A DNA stretch of 64,000 nt from Actinomycetota bacterium (GCA_018268465.1 JAFDWN010000051.1:116223-180222); one strand, 5' to 3'. Shown: positions 30,434 to 41,247, counted from the stretch's first letter. Notes: generated by a model not told the origin, from the sequence alone. Made by a program: numbers and translations.

Positions 30434-31749
30434 TTGTACTCATTGAGACGTGGCCACAACCCCAGCGTCACGGCGATCGCCGCGCCGATGCTGAGGACCG
30501 CTGCGCCGACGGTCGCACCCGACAGCACCCGCCGGGCATTGAGGATGTCGTTGCGCAGCTGGCTGCGGCTCTCCTCGATGCCTTTGCTCAGCGCATCGTC
30601 GAGTTTGTCGAAAGCCGGCGTGGAGTCGTCCTCGCCGGTGCCGAGCGCCACCTGCGTCGCGGCCTGGTAATTGCCCACCGCGATGTAGGCGTTGATCCGG
30701 TCGTCGGCGGCCCGCCATCTCGTCAGCAGCTGGTCGGCGTCGGCAAGATCGCTCTTGTCGATCGCGTTGTCGCGGGCCAGATAGTCGGCGAGCTGCTTCT
30801 GCATCATGTCGATGCGCTGGTAGTAGGACTGTTTACGCACATTTTCGTCCCCGCGCCGGATCAGAGCCAGCGTCTCGTCGGCGCGGGCCTGCTGAGCGGT
30901 GATGGCGAGGCTGGTCACCGTCTTGAGGGAGTCGGCTGCGGTCTCCTTCGCGCTGCGGCTGTCGGCCGTGGAGATCGCCAGCGCCGTACCCACCCACACC
31001 ACCATAATCAGCACGGCCAGCCCGCCGGCGACGAAGCCGATGTTGACCCGCCGCCGCGTCCGGCGCGCCAGCCAGCGGTTGGCGAACGCACCGAACAGCA
31101 GCGTCGCCAGCACCACCAGGATGACCGGGGCGGGGATCCTGGTCGAGGCCGTCGTCTCCGCGTCCACCCGTGCCGAGGTCTGTTCGTACAGCCGCTGCGC
31201 GTCGGGCAGGATCTGTGTCTGCATCAACGACGAGGCCTCGGACAGATACGAGGAGCCGACGGGGTTGCCCGCCCGGTTGTTGGTCCGCGCGGTTTCGATC
31301 AATCCCGTGTAGACGGCCAGCTGCGCGTTGATCCTGCCGAGCAACTGGATCAGATCGTCGTCGGTGAGGCCGCTGGAGGCCCGCGTGACAGCCACCGATG
31401 CGTCGGTGATGGCCTGCTCGTAACGCTGCCGGACGTCGCGCGGTTCGGCGCCCGCGATGAACGCGGTGGCCGCGGCGGCGTCGGCCACCGACAGCTTGGT
31501 GTAGAGCTGGCCGGCCGCGAACGACAGCGGTTCGGTGTGGTTGAGGACCGTGGTCAGCGCGCGCTGGCGGTCGTTGATCGTGGTCGACGTGGCAAACGCA
31601 CTCGCGATCACCAGTGCGGACAGCACGAATCCGATGGTCAGGATCCGACCGGGCGTGGTCCAGAGGAACCACCAGCGCGGATGCGCTGGTGCGGTCGGCG
31701 ACCGCGACGCCAATGGCTCGGTCGAGGGGTGCGCCAACTCAACAGTCAC
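30430..31749 (-). CDS. glnX: Transmembrane signalling protein linking GlnH to PknG
   Basis: A 439-residue protein with four membrane helices (about 32-52, 208-226, 236-257 and 410-430) and two long helical extracytoplasmic segments rich in Ala, Gln and Asp, like the sensor part of chemoreceptors. It has no kinase or HAMP output domain. Rv0412c/GlnX carries the GlnH signal to PknG. GTG 31749 is the start; ATGA overlap joins it to glnH. The region upstream, to mutT3, holds the operon promoter but no box I can place with confidence. Confidence 0.9.
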
Positions 31750-31904
31750 GTTGCGCGGACCTCATCTTTTTGGGTTCTTTCCGGCTACTTTCCCCGACTG
31801 CTGCAACTCTATAAAAGAATTCTAAGAGCTTCCCATGCGCCGCGTGCAGATTCCCCGAATCGTCCCGCGCGCCGCCGACCGGAGCCGTTCCCGCCCCGCC
31901 GCCC

Positions 31905-31910
31905 TATCCT
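31905..31910 (+). promoter_or_regulatory. -10 box of mutT3 (leaderless)
   Basis: TATCCT lies exactly six bases before GTG 31917, the standard leaderless spacing, which also supports that start. Confidence 0.5.
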
Positions 31911-31916
31911 GTACGG

Positions 31917-32423
31917 GTGCGTGGCGACGGCGACGGCTGGGTGATGGCCGACGACGGCGGCCGCTTCTGGGGCAGGCACGGCGCGGCAGGCCTGCTGCTG
32001 CGCGCGCCCGGCCCCGGCGGCGCCCCGTCCGTGCTGCTGCAGCACCGGGCGTCGTGGAGCCACCAGGGTGACACCTGGGGTTTGCCAGGAGGGGCCCGCG
32101 ACAGTCACGAAACCGCCGAACAGGCCGCCGTCCGCGAGGCCCACGAGGAGGCGGGCCTGCCCGCCGATCTGCTGACCGTCCGCACCACGGTGGTCACCGC
32201 CGAGGTCGCGGGGACCGGCGGGACGCGCTGGACCTATACGACGGTGATCGCCGACGCCGCGGAGCTGCTGGCGACCGTGCCCAACCGGGAGAGCGCCGAG
32301 CTGCGCTGGGTCGCTGAGGACGAGGTCGCGGCCCTGCCCCTGCATCCCGGGCTGTCCGCCAGCTGGGCGCGGTTGCGCAGCGTGACGTCGGCCTTCCCGC
32401 TGCTGGTCAAGCGCACGACGTGA
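31917..32423 (+). CDS. mutT3: NUDIX hydrolase, MutT3-like
   Basis: A 168-residue Nudix enzyme. The Nudix box runs from Gly59 onward as GARDSHE, seven residues, then REAHEEAGL, matching G-x5-E-x7-REUXEEXGU in full. MutT3 (Rv0413) is one of the mycobacterial pyrophosphatases acting on oxidised or damaged nucleotides. GTG 31917 is favoured by the leaderless -10 box; ATG 31944 is an alternative. It overlaps thiE tail to tail by 17 bp. Confidence 0.88.
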   Translation: MRGDGDGWVMADDGGRFWGRHGAAGLLLRAPGPGGAPSVLLQHRASWSHQGDTWGLPGGARDSHETAEQAAVREAHEEAGLPADLLTVRTTVVTAEVAGTGGTRWTYTTVIADAAELLATVPNRESAELRWVAEDEVAALPLHPGLSASWARLRSVTSAFPLLVKRTT

Positions 32424-33090
32424 GCGCGGCAGCGAGCCGTCGCGCGGCGGCGGCCGGGTCGTCGGCGGCGGTGATGGCACGTACCACGACCACCCGCCGG
32501 GCACCCGTCGCGAGCACCTGCGGCAGACGCTCCTCGTCGATCCCGCCGATCGCGAACCACGGCTTGTCCGTCCCCAGCCCGGCCGCATACCGCAGCAGGT
32601 CCAGACCGGGCGCCGGACGTCCGGGTTTGGTCGGTGTCGGCCAGCACGGCCCGACGCAGAAATAGTCCACGGCCTCCGCGGCGGCCCCGGCCACCTGCGC
32701 CTCGTCGTGGGTGGACCGGCCGATGAGCGGACGCGCACCGATGACCCCGCGGGCCACGGCCAGCGGTAGGTCGTCCTGGCCCAGGTGCAGCACGTCGGCG
32801 CCGGCCGCGACCGCGATATCGGCCCGGTCGTTGACTGCCAGCAGCGCCCCGTGCTTGCGCGCTGCGTCGGCCAGCGTGGCCAGCGCCTCCAGCTCCTGGC
32901 GCGCCTCCAGCGGCCCGAACCGTTGCTCGCCGGCCGACCCCTTGTCGCGGAGCTGGATGATGTCGACGCCGCCCGCGAGTGCCGCGTCGGCGAATTCGGC
33001 GAGGTCGCCGCGCTCTCGCCGGGCATCGGTGCACAGGTACAGGGATGCGTGCGCGAGCCGGGCCGCCGGGGCTTGGGATTGTGTATGCAC
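32407..33090 (-). CDS. thiE: Thiamine-phosphate synthase
   Basis: ThiE couples HMP pyrophosphate and the thiazole phosphate to thiamine phosphate. The 227-residue TIM barrel has IIQLRDKGS for pyrophosphate, [27 protein letters not shown] with the metal-binding Asp residues, GRSTHDEAQ, and [12 protein letters not shown] and WFAIGGID. It stands divergent from the thiO-thiS-thiG unit, so it is not under the riboswitch on the other strand. ATG 33090 has a TAGCGT box ten bases upstream. Confidence 0.95.
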   Translation of the reverse strand: MHTQSQAPAARLAHASLYLCTDARRERGDLAEFADAALAGGVDIIQLRDKGSAGEQRFGPLEARQELEALATLADAARKHGALLAVNDRADIAVAAGADVLHLGQDDLPLAVARGVIGARPLIGRSTHDEAQVAGAAAEAVDYFCVGPCWPTPTKPGRPAPGLDLLRYAAGLGTDKPWFAIGGIDEERLPQVLATGARRVVVVRAITAADDPAAAARRLAAALTSCA

Positions 33091-33117
33091 ACCGTGACGC
33101 TAGCGTCCGGGCCGGAG

Positions 33118-33123
33118 TAGTGT
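33118..33123 (+). promoter_or_regulatory. -10 box of the thiOSG transcript
   Basis: TAGTGT sits just before the aptamer, giving a start of transcription near 33130. Confidence 0.4.
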
Positions 33124-33130
33124 GGTGGCC

Positions 33131-33270
33131 CAGTACACGGGAGTCCCGCGAGGGGACTGAGAGTGGGCACGCGAGGCCGGCCTCGTATCTCCCGCACGCT
33201 GCGGTTGCGCATCGTGCGGAAGACCTGCCCTGACCGTCGCACCTGATCCGGGTCATGCCGGCGAAGGGAG
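33131..33270 (+). promoter_or_regulatory. TPP riboswitch (thi-box)
   Basis: The THI element is complete: a first arm with ACACGGGAGTCCC, the invariant CTGAGAG (33157-33163), a variable hairpin inserted in the middle (about 33165-33235), then ACCTGATCCGGGTCATGCC followed by GGCGAAGGGA (33241-33269). Thiamine pyrophosphate would bind and shut off thiO-thiS-thiG. The thiO ribosome site GGGAG (33266-33270) is at the 3' edge of the aptamer, so control of translation start by hiding that site is plausible; no U-tract terminator is present. Confidence 0.95.
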
Positions 33271-33275
33271 AGGGA

Positions 33276-34312
33276 ATGCAATCGGGCGTACTTGCCGTCA
33301 TCGGTGGCGGCGTGATCGGTCTGTCCGTCGCGCGCAGGGCCGCGCAGGCGGGCTGGTCGGTGCGGGTGCACCGGGATCGGCGCACCGGGGCTTCGTGGGT
33401 CGCCGGCGGGATGCTCGCACCCCACAGCGAGGGCTGGCCGGGTGAGGAGCGGCTGCTGCGGCTCGGTCTGGCTTCGCTGGCCCTGTGGCGGCAGCACGGC
33501 CCGGGCAGCTACCTCGACGGGTTGCCGCCCGAGGTCGTGACCTCGCACGAGTCGCTGGTGGTGGCCGTCGACCGCGCCGACGCCGCCGATCTGCGCACCG
33601 TGGGCGAATGGCTGGCGGCACAGGGCCACCCCGTGACGCCGACGACCGCCGCCCGCGACGTCGAACCGATGCTGGCGCAGGGCATCCGGCACGGCTTCGT
33701 CGCCGAAACCGAACTTGCGGTGGACAACCGCGGCGTCGTCGAAGCGCTGGCCGGGCACTGCGAACGGCTCGGTGTGCAGTGGGCGCCGCCCGTCGCGGAC
33801 CTCGCGTCGGTACGGGCCGACGTCACCGTCATCGCCAATGGGATCGACGCCCCGGCGTTGTGGCCTGATCTGCCGGTGCGTCCGGTCAAGGGGGAGGTGC
33901 TGCGGCTGCGCTGGCGGCGGGGCTGCATGCCGGTTCCGCAGCGCGTCGTCCGCGCCCGCGTCCACGGCAGGCAGGTGTACCTGGTGCCGCGCGCCGACGG
34001 CGTGGTCGTCGGCGCCACCCAGTACGAACGCGGCCGGGACACCGCACCCGCGGTGGCGGGAGTACGTGAACTGCTCGACGGCGCCTGCGCGGTGATGCCG
34101 GCGCTGGGCGAGTACGAACTGGCCGAATGCGCGGCGGGCCTGCGGCCCATGACGCCCGACAACCTGCCGATCGTCGGCCGGCTCGACGGGCGCACGCTGG
34201 TCGCCGCGGGCCACGGCCGGTCGGGATTCCTGCTGGCGCCGTGGACCGCCGAGGCGATCGTCGCCGAACTCAACGGAGCGCCGCTGCCCGAGGCCGAACT
34301 GGTGGGAGGACG

Positions 34313-34316
<4 letters not shown>
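33276..34316 (+). CDS. thiO: Glycine oxidase ThiO
   Basis: A 346-residue FAD enzyme of the DAO family with the dinucleotide loop VIGGGVIGLSVARRAAQAG (8-26), GGMLAPHSEG and the C-terminal GLRPMTPDNLPIVGR and AAGHGRSGFLLAP. It oxidises glycine to iminoglycine (dehydroglycine) for thiazole synthesis. ATG 33276 lies five bases after GGGAG at the riboswitch end. The stop overlaps the thiS start as ATGA. Confidence 0.95.
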
Positions 34317-35276
<960 letters not shown>

Positions 35277-35291
35277 AACCTCGCGTCGAAT

Positions 35292-35349
35292 GTACGGTTG
35301 TTCGCCGACCTACTCGCGAAATGCGTAGAACAACCGTACGTTCGCGGGG
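35292..35349 (+). repeat. Dispersed hairpin element, copy 1 (after thiG)
   Basis: GTACGGTTGTTC (35292-35303) and GAACAACCGTAC (35328-35339) form a perfect 12-bp stem with a 24-base loop; the right arm continues as GTTCGCGGGG up to the ABC gene start. The same right-hand segment and arm spacing recur at 63320-63376, also just after a plus-strand stop. It could end the thi transcript, yet it also abuts ATG 35350 and could sit in that gene's leader. Confidence 0.65.
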
Positions 35350-36264
35350 ATGATCGAACTCGCCGGCCTGACGAAGATATTCGGGGACAACCGTGCCGTC
35401 GACGACCTGACCTGCTCGATCGAACCCGGCGTGGTCACCGGATTCCTCGGCCCGAACGGTGCGGGGAAGACCACCACGATGCGGCTCATCCTCGGCCTCG
35501 ACCGTCCCACTTCCGGCACCGCGACAATCGACGGGCAGGCGTACCGCGAGATGCGCGACCCGCTGCGCACCGTCGGGGCGCTGCTCGACGCCAGGCAGGC
35601 CCATCCGAATCGCTCGGCGCGCAACCACCTGCGGTGGATCGCCGCCACCAACCGCATCCCGAACACCCGGGTCGACGAGGTGCTGGATCTGGTCGGCCTG
35701 TCGGCCGTCGCCGACCGGCAGGCCGGCCTGCTGTCCCTGGGGATGAGCCAACGGCTGGGTATCGCCGCCGCGCTGCTGGGGGACCCGCCGGTGCTGCTCT
35801 TCGACGAACCCGTCAACGGTCTCGACCCCGAAGGCATCCACTGGGTGCGCACCCTGATGCGCACCCTCGCCGGAGAGGGCCGCACGGTGTTCGTCTCCAG
35901 TCACCTGCTGGCCGAGATGGCCAACACCGCCGACCGGCTGGTGGTGATCGGGCGCGGCAGGCTCATCGCCTCGACCACGGTCGGCGAATTCGTCAGCCGC
36001 TCGGGCGCGGACACCATCCGGGTGCGCAGCCCGCAGCTCGACACGCTGCAGCGGTTGCTCACCGAGTCGTCGATCGACGCGAACTACGAGGCCGACGCTA
36101 CCGCGTTGACGGTGCGCGGCGCCGCCATCGAGGTGGTGGGTGAGCTGGCCGCCCGCAACGACATCACGCTGCACGAGCTGAGCGCGCAGCGGGCGTCGCT
36201 GGAAGAGGCGTATCTGAAACTGACGGACGAGGCGGTCGACTACCGCGCGGGCGGATCCCGATGA
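35350..36264 (+). CDS. ABC exporter ATP-binding protein
   Basis: A 304-residue ATPase of the antibiotic/ABC-2 exporter type: Walker A GPNGAGKTT (36-44), a variant signature LSLGMSQR, Walker B VLLFDEP, and a C-terminal regulatory extension of about 85 residues. It pairs with the permease that overlaps its end by four bases. These two-gene systems export drugs, peptides or lipids; the substrate is unknown. The start is immediately downstream of the hairpin element and has no separate ribosome site apart from GCGGGGA. Confidence 0.93.
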   Translation: MIELAGLTKIFGDNRAVDDLTCSIEPGVVTGFLGPNGAGKTTTMRLILGLDRPTSGTATIDGQAYREMRDPLRTVGALLDARQAHPNRSARNHLRWIAATNRIPNTRVDEVLDLVGLSAVADRQAGLLSLGMSQRLGIAAALLGDPPVLLFDEPVNGLDPEGIHWVRTLMRTLAGEGRTVFVSSHLLAEMANTADRLVVIGRGRLIASTTVGEFVSRSGADTIRVRSPQLDTLQRLLTESSIDANYEADATALTVRGAAIEVVGELAARNDITLHELSAQRASLEEAYLKLTDEAVDYRAGGSR

Positions 36265-37019
36265 GCGCGCTGGCCGCGGTGCGCGCCGAGGGGATCAAAC
36301 TATCCACCACCCGCGCGCCGCTGTGGTCGGCGCTCGGCGTGGCCGTGCTCTCCCTGGGACTGGCCGCCATCCAGGGCTGGACCTCGTACGACTACAGCCC
36401 GCTGCCGCCGCAGAAGGCCGCCCTCGGGGTGGCGGTATTCGGCGTTCCCGTGCTGATGATCCTGGCGGCGATGACGGTGACGGGGGAATACCGCACCGGC
36501 ACCATTCGCACCACGTTCACCGCCACCCCCGACCGGACCCTGGTGCTCGTCGCCAAAACGGTTGTCTGCGGGGTGGTTTCCGGGCTGTACGCCGCGGTGA
36601 TGGTGCTGGCGGCGGTGGCCGTGGCGCGGCTGGCCGCCGACCAGCCCGCCGGGGCGCGGTTGTCGCTGACGGACGGCGGCACGTTCCGCCTCGCCGGGGC
36701 GATCGGCCTCTACGCGGTGCTCGCTGTGGCGCTCGGCGTCGGGGTCGGCACCCTGGTGCGGTTCTCGGCGGGCGCGGTGGCGGTGCTGCTGCTGTGGCCG
36801 ATGGTCGCCGAGCCGATCGTCGGCAACATGCCCAGCTTCGGCCCCGCAGTGGGCCCCTACCTGCCCTTCGCCAACATGTTCCGGTTCCTCGACGTGATGT
36901 GGCTGTACCCCACCTACGCCGTGCCGTGGGGTGAGATCGGCTCGCTCGTCTACTTCGTCGCATTCGTCGCGGCGGTGTTCGTCGCCGCGCTGGTGCTGGT
37001 GAATCGGCGCGACGCCTGA
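36261..37019 (+). CDS. ABC-2 type exporter permease
   Basis: A 252-residue permease with six membrane helices (about 22-40, 55-75, 98-122, 145-170, 175-195, 226-247). The segment MTVTGEYRTGTIRTTFTATP after helix two is typical of ABC-2/CcmB-like permeases next to such ATPases. ATG overlaps the ATPase stop, so the pair forms one exporter. Confidence 0.9.
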   Translation: MSALAAVRAEGIKLSTTRAPLWSALGVAVLSLGLAAIQGWTSYDYSPLPPQKAALGVAVFGVPVLMILAAMTVTGEYRTGTIRTTFTATPDRTLVLVAKTVVCGVVSGLYAAVMVLAAVAVARLAADQPAGARLSLTDGGTFRLAGAIGLYAVLAVALGVGVGTLVRFSAGAVAVLLLWPMVAEPIVGNMPSFGPAVGPYLPFANMFRFLDVMWLYPTYAVPWGEIGSLVYFVAFVAAVFVAALVLVNRRDA

Positions 37020-37072
37020 GCGCTCGGCCCGGGATCGGGCGATGGGACCGCAGCGCCGGCGGCGTCGACGGC

Positions 37073-37078
37073 TAACCT
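37073..37078 (+). promoter_or_regulatory. -10 box of lpqL (leaderless)
   Basis: TAACCT lies seven bases before ATG 37086, matching mycobacterial leaderless promoters. Confidence 0.45.
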
Positions 37079-37085
37079 GGGCGCA

Positions 37086-38582
37086 ATGGTGCGCAAGGTG
37101 GTGGCGGTGCTTGCCGTCATGGTGACGGTCGTCGGCTGCTCCCGCGGGGCGCAGCCGCAGCCGGTGGACCCCGGTCGGGACGCGCTACCCGCCGCGGCCG
37201 ACTTCGCGCAGACGCTGCGCAAGAGCGTCACCGTCGACGCGATGATGGCCCACCTGACCGCGTTGCAGGGCATCGCCGACGCCCACGGCGGCAACCGCGC
37301 ACTGGGCACACCCGGCTACGACGCCAGCGTCGACTATGTCGCGACCGCGTTACGGGACAAGGGCTTCGACGTGCAGACCCCCGAATTCGAGGTGCGGCTG
37401 CCCTACGCCGAGGAGCCCGTCGTGACCGTGGGCGGCCGGGCTGTGACGGCGCATCCGCTGGGCTACACGATCGGCACACCGCCCGCTGGGGTGAGCGGAC
37501 CGCTGGTCGCCGCACCCGTCGACGACACGCCGGGCTGCACCGCCGCCGACTACGACGGGCTGCCCGTCGAGGGCGCCGTGGTTCTCGTCGACCGCGGGTC
37601 CTGTCCGTTCTCGGCGAAACTCGCCGCCGCCACCGAACGAGGTGCCGTCGGTCTCATCGTCGCCAACAACGTCGACGAGGAGCGGCTGGGCGGAACGCTC
37701 GGTGAGCAGACCGACGTCAGGATCCCCGTCGTGAGCGTCACCGTAGCCGAGGGCCAACGGTTGCGGGGGCAACCCGGCCAGGACGTGGCCATCACCCTCG
37801 ACGCCGGGATTCGCACCGAACACGCGCGCAACGTCGTGGCGCAGACGAAGACCGGTTCGGCCTCCGATGTGGTGATGGTGGGTGCGCACCTGGACAGCGT
37901 GCCCGAGGGCCCGGGCATCAACGACAACGGTTCGGGGGTGGCCGCGGTGCTGGAAACCGCGCTGCAGCTGGGGAGTTCGCCGCAGGTGCGCAACGCGGTG
38001 CGGTTCGGATTCTGGGGTGCGGAGGAAGAAGGGCTGGAGGGGTCGGCGAACTACGTCCGTTCGCTGGACGTCGAACAGCTCAAGGACATCGCGTTGTACC
38101 TCAACTTCGACATGCTGGGCTCGCCCAACCCCGGCTACTTCACCTACGACGGCGACCAGTCCGCACCGCCCGATCCGCGCAGCGGCATCCCCCGCGTGCC
38201 GGAGGGATCCGCGGGCATCGAACGCACCCTTGTCGCATATCTCGACGGGGCGGGAAAACCCGCCCAGGACACCGGGTTCGACGGGCGCTCCGACTACGAC
38301 GGGTTCACCCAGGCCGGAGTGCCCGCGGGCGGGCTGTTCTCCGGGGCGGAGGATGACAAATCCCCCGAGCAGGCCGAGATGTGGGGCGGTAAGGCCGACC
38401 AGCCGTTCGACCCGAACTACCACAAGCCCACCGACACCGTCGACCACGTCGACCGCACCGCCATGGAGATCAACGGGGGCGGCGTGCCCTACGCGGTGGG
38501 GTTGTACGCGCAGGACCTGACCGGCCGCAACGGGGTGCCGATCCGCGAGGACCGGACCCGGCATCCGATCAGCGCCTCATGA
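37086..38582 (+). CDS. lpqL: Lipoprotein aminopeptidase, M28 family
   Basis: A 498-residue secreted lipoprotein: signal ending VVGC with Cys18, a PA domain inserted near residues 135-245 and an M28 zinc peptidase domain. Metal ligands appear in GAHLDSV, GINDNGSG, EEEGLEGS, NFDMLG and YHKPTDTVDH. It should release N-terminal residues from peptides outside the membrane. The M. tuberculosis equivalent is Rv0418 LpqL. The stop overlaps the next, related gene as ATGA. Confidence 0.92.
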   Translation: MVRKVVAVLAVMVTVVGCSRGAQPQPVDPGRDALPAAADFAQTLRKSVTVDAMMAHLTALQGIADAHGGNRALGTPGYDASVDYVATALRDKGFDVQTPEFEVRLPYAEEPVVTVGGRAVTAHPLGYTIGTPPAGVSGPLVAAPVDDTPGCTAADYDGLPVEGAVVLVDRGSCPFSAKLAAATERGAVGLIVANNVDEERLGGTLGEQTDVRIPVVSVTVAEGQRLRGQPGQDVAITLDAGIRTEHARNVVAQTKTGSASDVVMVGAHLDSVPEGPGINDNGSGVAAVLETALQLGSSPQVRNAVRFGFWGAEEEGLEGSANYVRSLDVEQLKDIALYLNFDMLGSPNPGYFTYDGDQSAPPDPRSGIPRVPEGSAGIERTLVAYLDGAGKPAQDTGFDGRSDYDGFTQAGVPAGGLFSGAEDDKSPEQAEMWGGKADQPFDPNYHKPTDTVDHVDRTAMEINGGGVPYAVGLYAQDLTGRNGVPIREDRTRHPISAS

Positions 38583-40054
38583 GGGTCGCGACGCTGCGGG
38601 CCGCGGGCGCGGCCCTCGCCGCGGCCGTGCTGGTGTCGTGCGCGGGTGCGCCGCCCGCGCCGCCGCCGGCGGATCTGGCCCGCGACACGGCCGGACAGAT
38701 CACCGCCGACGCGATGTACGTGCACCTGCGCGCGCTGCAGGAGATCGCCGACGCCAACGGCGGCACCCGCGCCGAGGGCACACCCGGTTATGACGCGAGC
38801 GTCGACTACGTCGTCAAGGTGTTGCGGGACAGCGGTTTCGATGTGCAGACTCCGGAATTCGAACGGGTCGGGATCACCCGGGGCGGCAACCCCGGGCTCA
38901 CCGTCGCCGGTCGCACCTTTCCCGCCGAGCAGGCCTCCCTGCTGCACACCACACCCCGCGGCGGGCTGACCGCGATCACGCTGCGACCGCCGAAGCCCGC
39001 CGGGTGCACCGCCGCGGATTACGGCACGGTGAAGGTCGCCGGGGCCATCGCGGTCGTCGACGACTTGGGCTGCTCGGTCGTCGTCAAACACGACGTCGCG
39101 GTCGGCAAGGGCGCCGTCGGCCTGCTCGTCGTGAGTCCTCCCCGCCCCAACGGCAGCCCCGCCGGGCTCTATCCCGAGGGTTACTACCGCGGGCTGCAGG
39201 TGCCGGTCGGGATCATCACCCCCGACGCCGACGCAGCCCTGCGCCGCACCAATGCCCCGGTGCGGCTGGTGCTGGACCGTCAGCCGGTCGCGGTCTCGTC
39301 GCGAAACGTGGTGGCGCAAACCGGGTCCGGCGACCCGCGCAATGTGGTGATGGTCGGTGCGCATCTGGACGGCATCGCAGGCGGACCCGGCATCAACGAC
39401 AACGGCTCCGGGGTGGCGGCCGTGCTGGCGACCGCGGCGGCGCTGGGAGCGCAGCCCGGCACTGCGAACGCGGTGCGGTTCGCGTTCTGGGGGTCCGAGG
39501 AGCCGGGCGTGGCGGGGTCGTCCGCCTACGTCCGCGCGCTCACCCGCGACGAACTCAACGACATCGCCCTCTATCTGAACGTCGACATGATCGGTTCGCC
39601 CAACGCCGGGTACTTCACCTACGACGGCGACCAGTCCGCCCAGCCGAGTCCGGATGTGTCGCCCGCCGATGTGCCGGAGGGATCGGCCGGCATCGAGCGG
39701 ATGCTGGCCGGCTATCTGAGCCTGGCCGGCGTGCGGCCGGCCGACATGCCGTTGAGCAAGACCCGCGACGACTCACCGTTCCTGCGCGCCGGGGTCCCGA
39801 TCGGCGGGGTGACCACCGGATCGTCGCAGCGGAAAACAGAAGTGCAGGCGCGGTTGTGGGGCGGGCGCGCCGGTGTCGCGTTCGATCCGAACTATCACAC
39901 CCGCCGCGACGACATCACCAACATCAACCGCGATGCGATCGCAGTGATGGGTCCCGCGGTCGGTTTCGCGGTGGCCACCTACGCCCAGTCCACCGACGGG
40001 GTCAACGGTGTGCCGCCACGCGACGACCGCAGGCGCACCCCCGCCGGGCCGTGA
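38579..40054 (+). CDS. Second M28 lipoprotein aminopeptidase, paralogue of the preceding gene
   Basis: A 491-residue relative of LpqL with lipobox VLVSC (Cys21) and the same domains. Metal ligands are kept: GAHLDGI, GINDNGSG, SEEPGVAGS, NVDMIG and NYHTRRDD. It shares long stretches with LpqL (TPGYDASVDYV, YFTYDGDQSA), so it arose by tandem duplication, but the PA region is more divergent, with RPNGSPAGLYPEGYY unique to it. The pair likely cleaves different peptides. ATG 38579 overlaps the LpqL stop. Confidence 0.9.
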   Translation: MRVATLRAAGAALAAAVLVSCAGAPPAPPPADLARDTAGQITADAMYVHLRALQEIADANGGTRAEGTPGYDASVDYVVKVLRDSGFDVQTPEFERVGITRGGNPGLTVAGRTFPAEQASLLHTTPRGGLTAITLRPPKPAGCTAADYGTVKVAGAIAVVDDLGCSVVVKHDVAVGKGAVGLLVVSPPRPNGSPAGLYPEGYYRGLQVPVGIITPDADAALRRTNAPVRLVLDRQPVAVSSRNVVAQTGSGDPRNVVMVGAHLDGIAGGPGINDNGSGVAAVLATAAALGAQPGTANAVRFAFWGSEEPGVAGSSAYVRALTRDELNDIALYLNVDMIGSPNAGYFTYDGDQSAQPSPDVSPADVPEGSAGIERMLAGYLSLAGVRPADMPLSKTRDDSPFLRAGVPIGGVTTGSSQRKTEVQARLWGGRAGVAFDPNYHTRRDDITNINRDAIAVMGPAVGFAVATYAQSTDGVNGVPPRDDRRRTPAGP

Positions 40055-40057
40055 CGG

Positions 40058-41203
40058 TCAGCGGCCGGCGTAGGCCTTGGCCACCCGGCTGACGAACTGG
40101 TACACGCCGTCCTCGTCGGGAGCCAGCGGTCCCGGCCGCGCGTGCGGTGAACTCAGCCCGCGCTGCACCGACTCGCACGCCGCCCAGTCCTGCCGATTGG
40201 TCAGATCCCAGAAGTCGACCGCGTAGGACGGATCGAAATCATCTTTGGCGGCAACGTCTTTGGGGAATGCCCAGGCGCATTCGACATGCGTGCGGTCGAC
40301 GCCCAGCGGCGTCATGAGATGCGTCATCACGTAGTCGGGGTGCAGGCTCACCAACAGGTTCGGATAGCCGACCAGGTACATGACGCTGCGCAACTCGTGT
40401 TCGGACAGACCCTGGATCGCCACCCCGCCGCTCTTGCCGCTCAGCGACATGGTCTCGGCGCCGTCGATGATCGACATCCAGCCACCCATCCAGGAACCTT
40501 CGAATTCGAGGTTCTCACCGCTGGTCGGCGGGCTGATGCGGGTCAGTTCGGGGTGGATGCTCGAACAGTGGTAGCACTCCTGGTAGTTCTCGGCGATGAC
40601 CTTCCAGTTGGTGGCCAGTTCGTAGGAGTGCCGGGCGACGATGGTCAGATCTTCTGGGCGGTAGGGCCCCACGACCTCCTCGAGCCCCGCAACGTGTTCG
40701 CCGAACTCGACGTCGGTTCCGCTGGGGTCGACGAAAAGCCAACCGTGCCAGTCGACGAGGCGCAGTTCGGCCAGGCCGAATTCGCCGGGATCGAAGTCGT
40801 CGGCGTCGCGGAATCCCGGCGCGTTGCGCAGCGTGCCGTCGAGCCGGTAGGACCACGAGTGGTAGGGGCAGACGATGCTGCGGCCCTTGGCGGCCGCCCC
40901 GCAGGCCAACAGTTCGTGGCCGCGGTGCCGGCAGCTGTTGGCGAAGGCCCGGATCCGGTCCTCGGCGCGGACCAGCAGGATGCCGTTGGGGCCGGAGCCG
41001 ATCGCGCGCTGGGCGCCGACGGTGCCGAGGTCGCCGGCGTGGCCAACGCAGGTCCAGCCGGAGAAGATGTTGCGCTGCTCCCAGGCGAACACCTCGGGGT
41101 CGACGTACGCCTCGCGCGGCAGCATCCGGGACTGTCCGAAGGGTGCCAGCGCCGCGGCGAGGTCGCCGGCGGGGACCGGCGCGGGACCATCTTGATTGAC
41201 CAT
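40058..41203 (-). CDS. Rieske non-heme iron oxygenase, choline/betaine monooxygenase-like
   Basis: A 381-residue oxygenase subunit. The Rieske cluster uses Cys91-x-His93 (CRHRGH) and Cys112-x2-His115 (CPYHSW). The catalytic domain has ENYQECYHCSSIHPE with His212 and His217; this ENYxECYHC form marks choline, glycine-betaine and carnitine oxygenases (CMO, GbcA, CntA) that hydroxylate N-methylated amines. No reductase subunit is encoded nearby. ATG 41203 follows a TATCCT box by six bases (leaderless), and a predicted TetR operator covers this start. The frame continues upstream through a repeat but is not part of the gene. Confidence 0.93.
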   Translation of the reverse strand: MVNQDGPAPVPAGDLAAALAPFGQSRMLPREAYVDPEVFAWEQRNIFSGWTCVGHAGDLGTVGAQRAIGSGPNGILLVRAEDRIRAFANSCRHRGHELLACGAAAKGRSIVCPYHSWSYRLDGTLRNAPGFRDADDFDPGEFGLAELRLVDWHGWLFVDPSGTDVEFGEHVAGLEEVVGPYRPEDLTIVARHSYELATNWKVIAENYQECYHCSSIHPELTRISPPTSGENLEFEGSWMGGWMSIIDGAETMSLSGKSGGVAIQGLSEHELRSVMYLVGYPNLLVSLHPDYVMTHLMTPLGVDRTHVECAWAFPKDVAAKDDFDPSYAVDFWDLTNRQDWAACESVQRGLSSPHARPGPLAPDEDGVYQFVSRVAKAYAGR

Positions 41204-41216
41204 ACAGTCAGGATAC
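41192..41216 (-). promoter_or_regulatory. Promoter and TetR operator D at the Rieske gene
   Basis: On the minus strand TATCCT (41215-41210) is six bases from ATG 41203. The 20-bp imperfect palindrome 41192-41211 reads TTGATTGA-CCAT-ACAGTCAG on the plus strand, the weakest of four related sites. It spans from the -10 end across the start codon, so a bound repressor would block transcription directly. Confidence 0.55.
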
Positions 41217-41247
41217 TGCCCCGGGGGGCCGCTGGTCCAGCGCTCGC

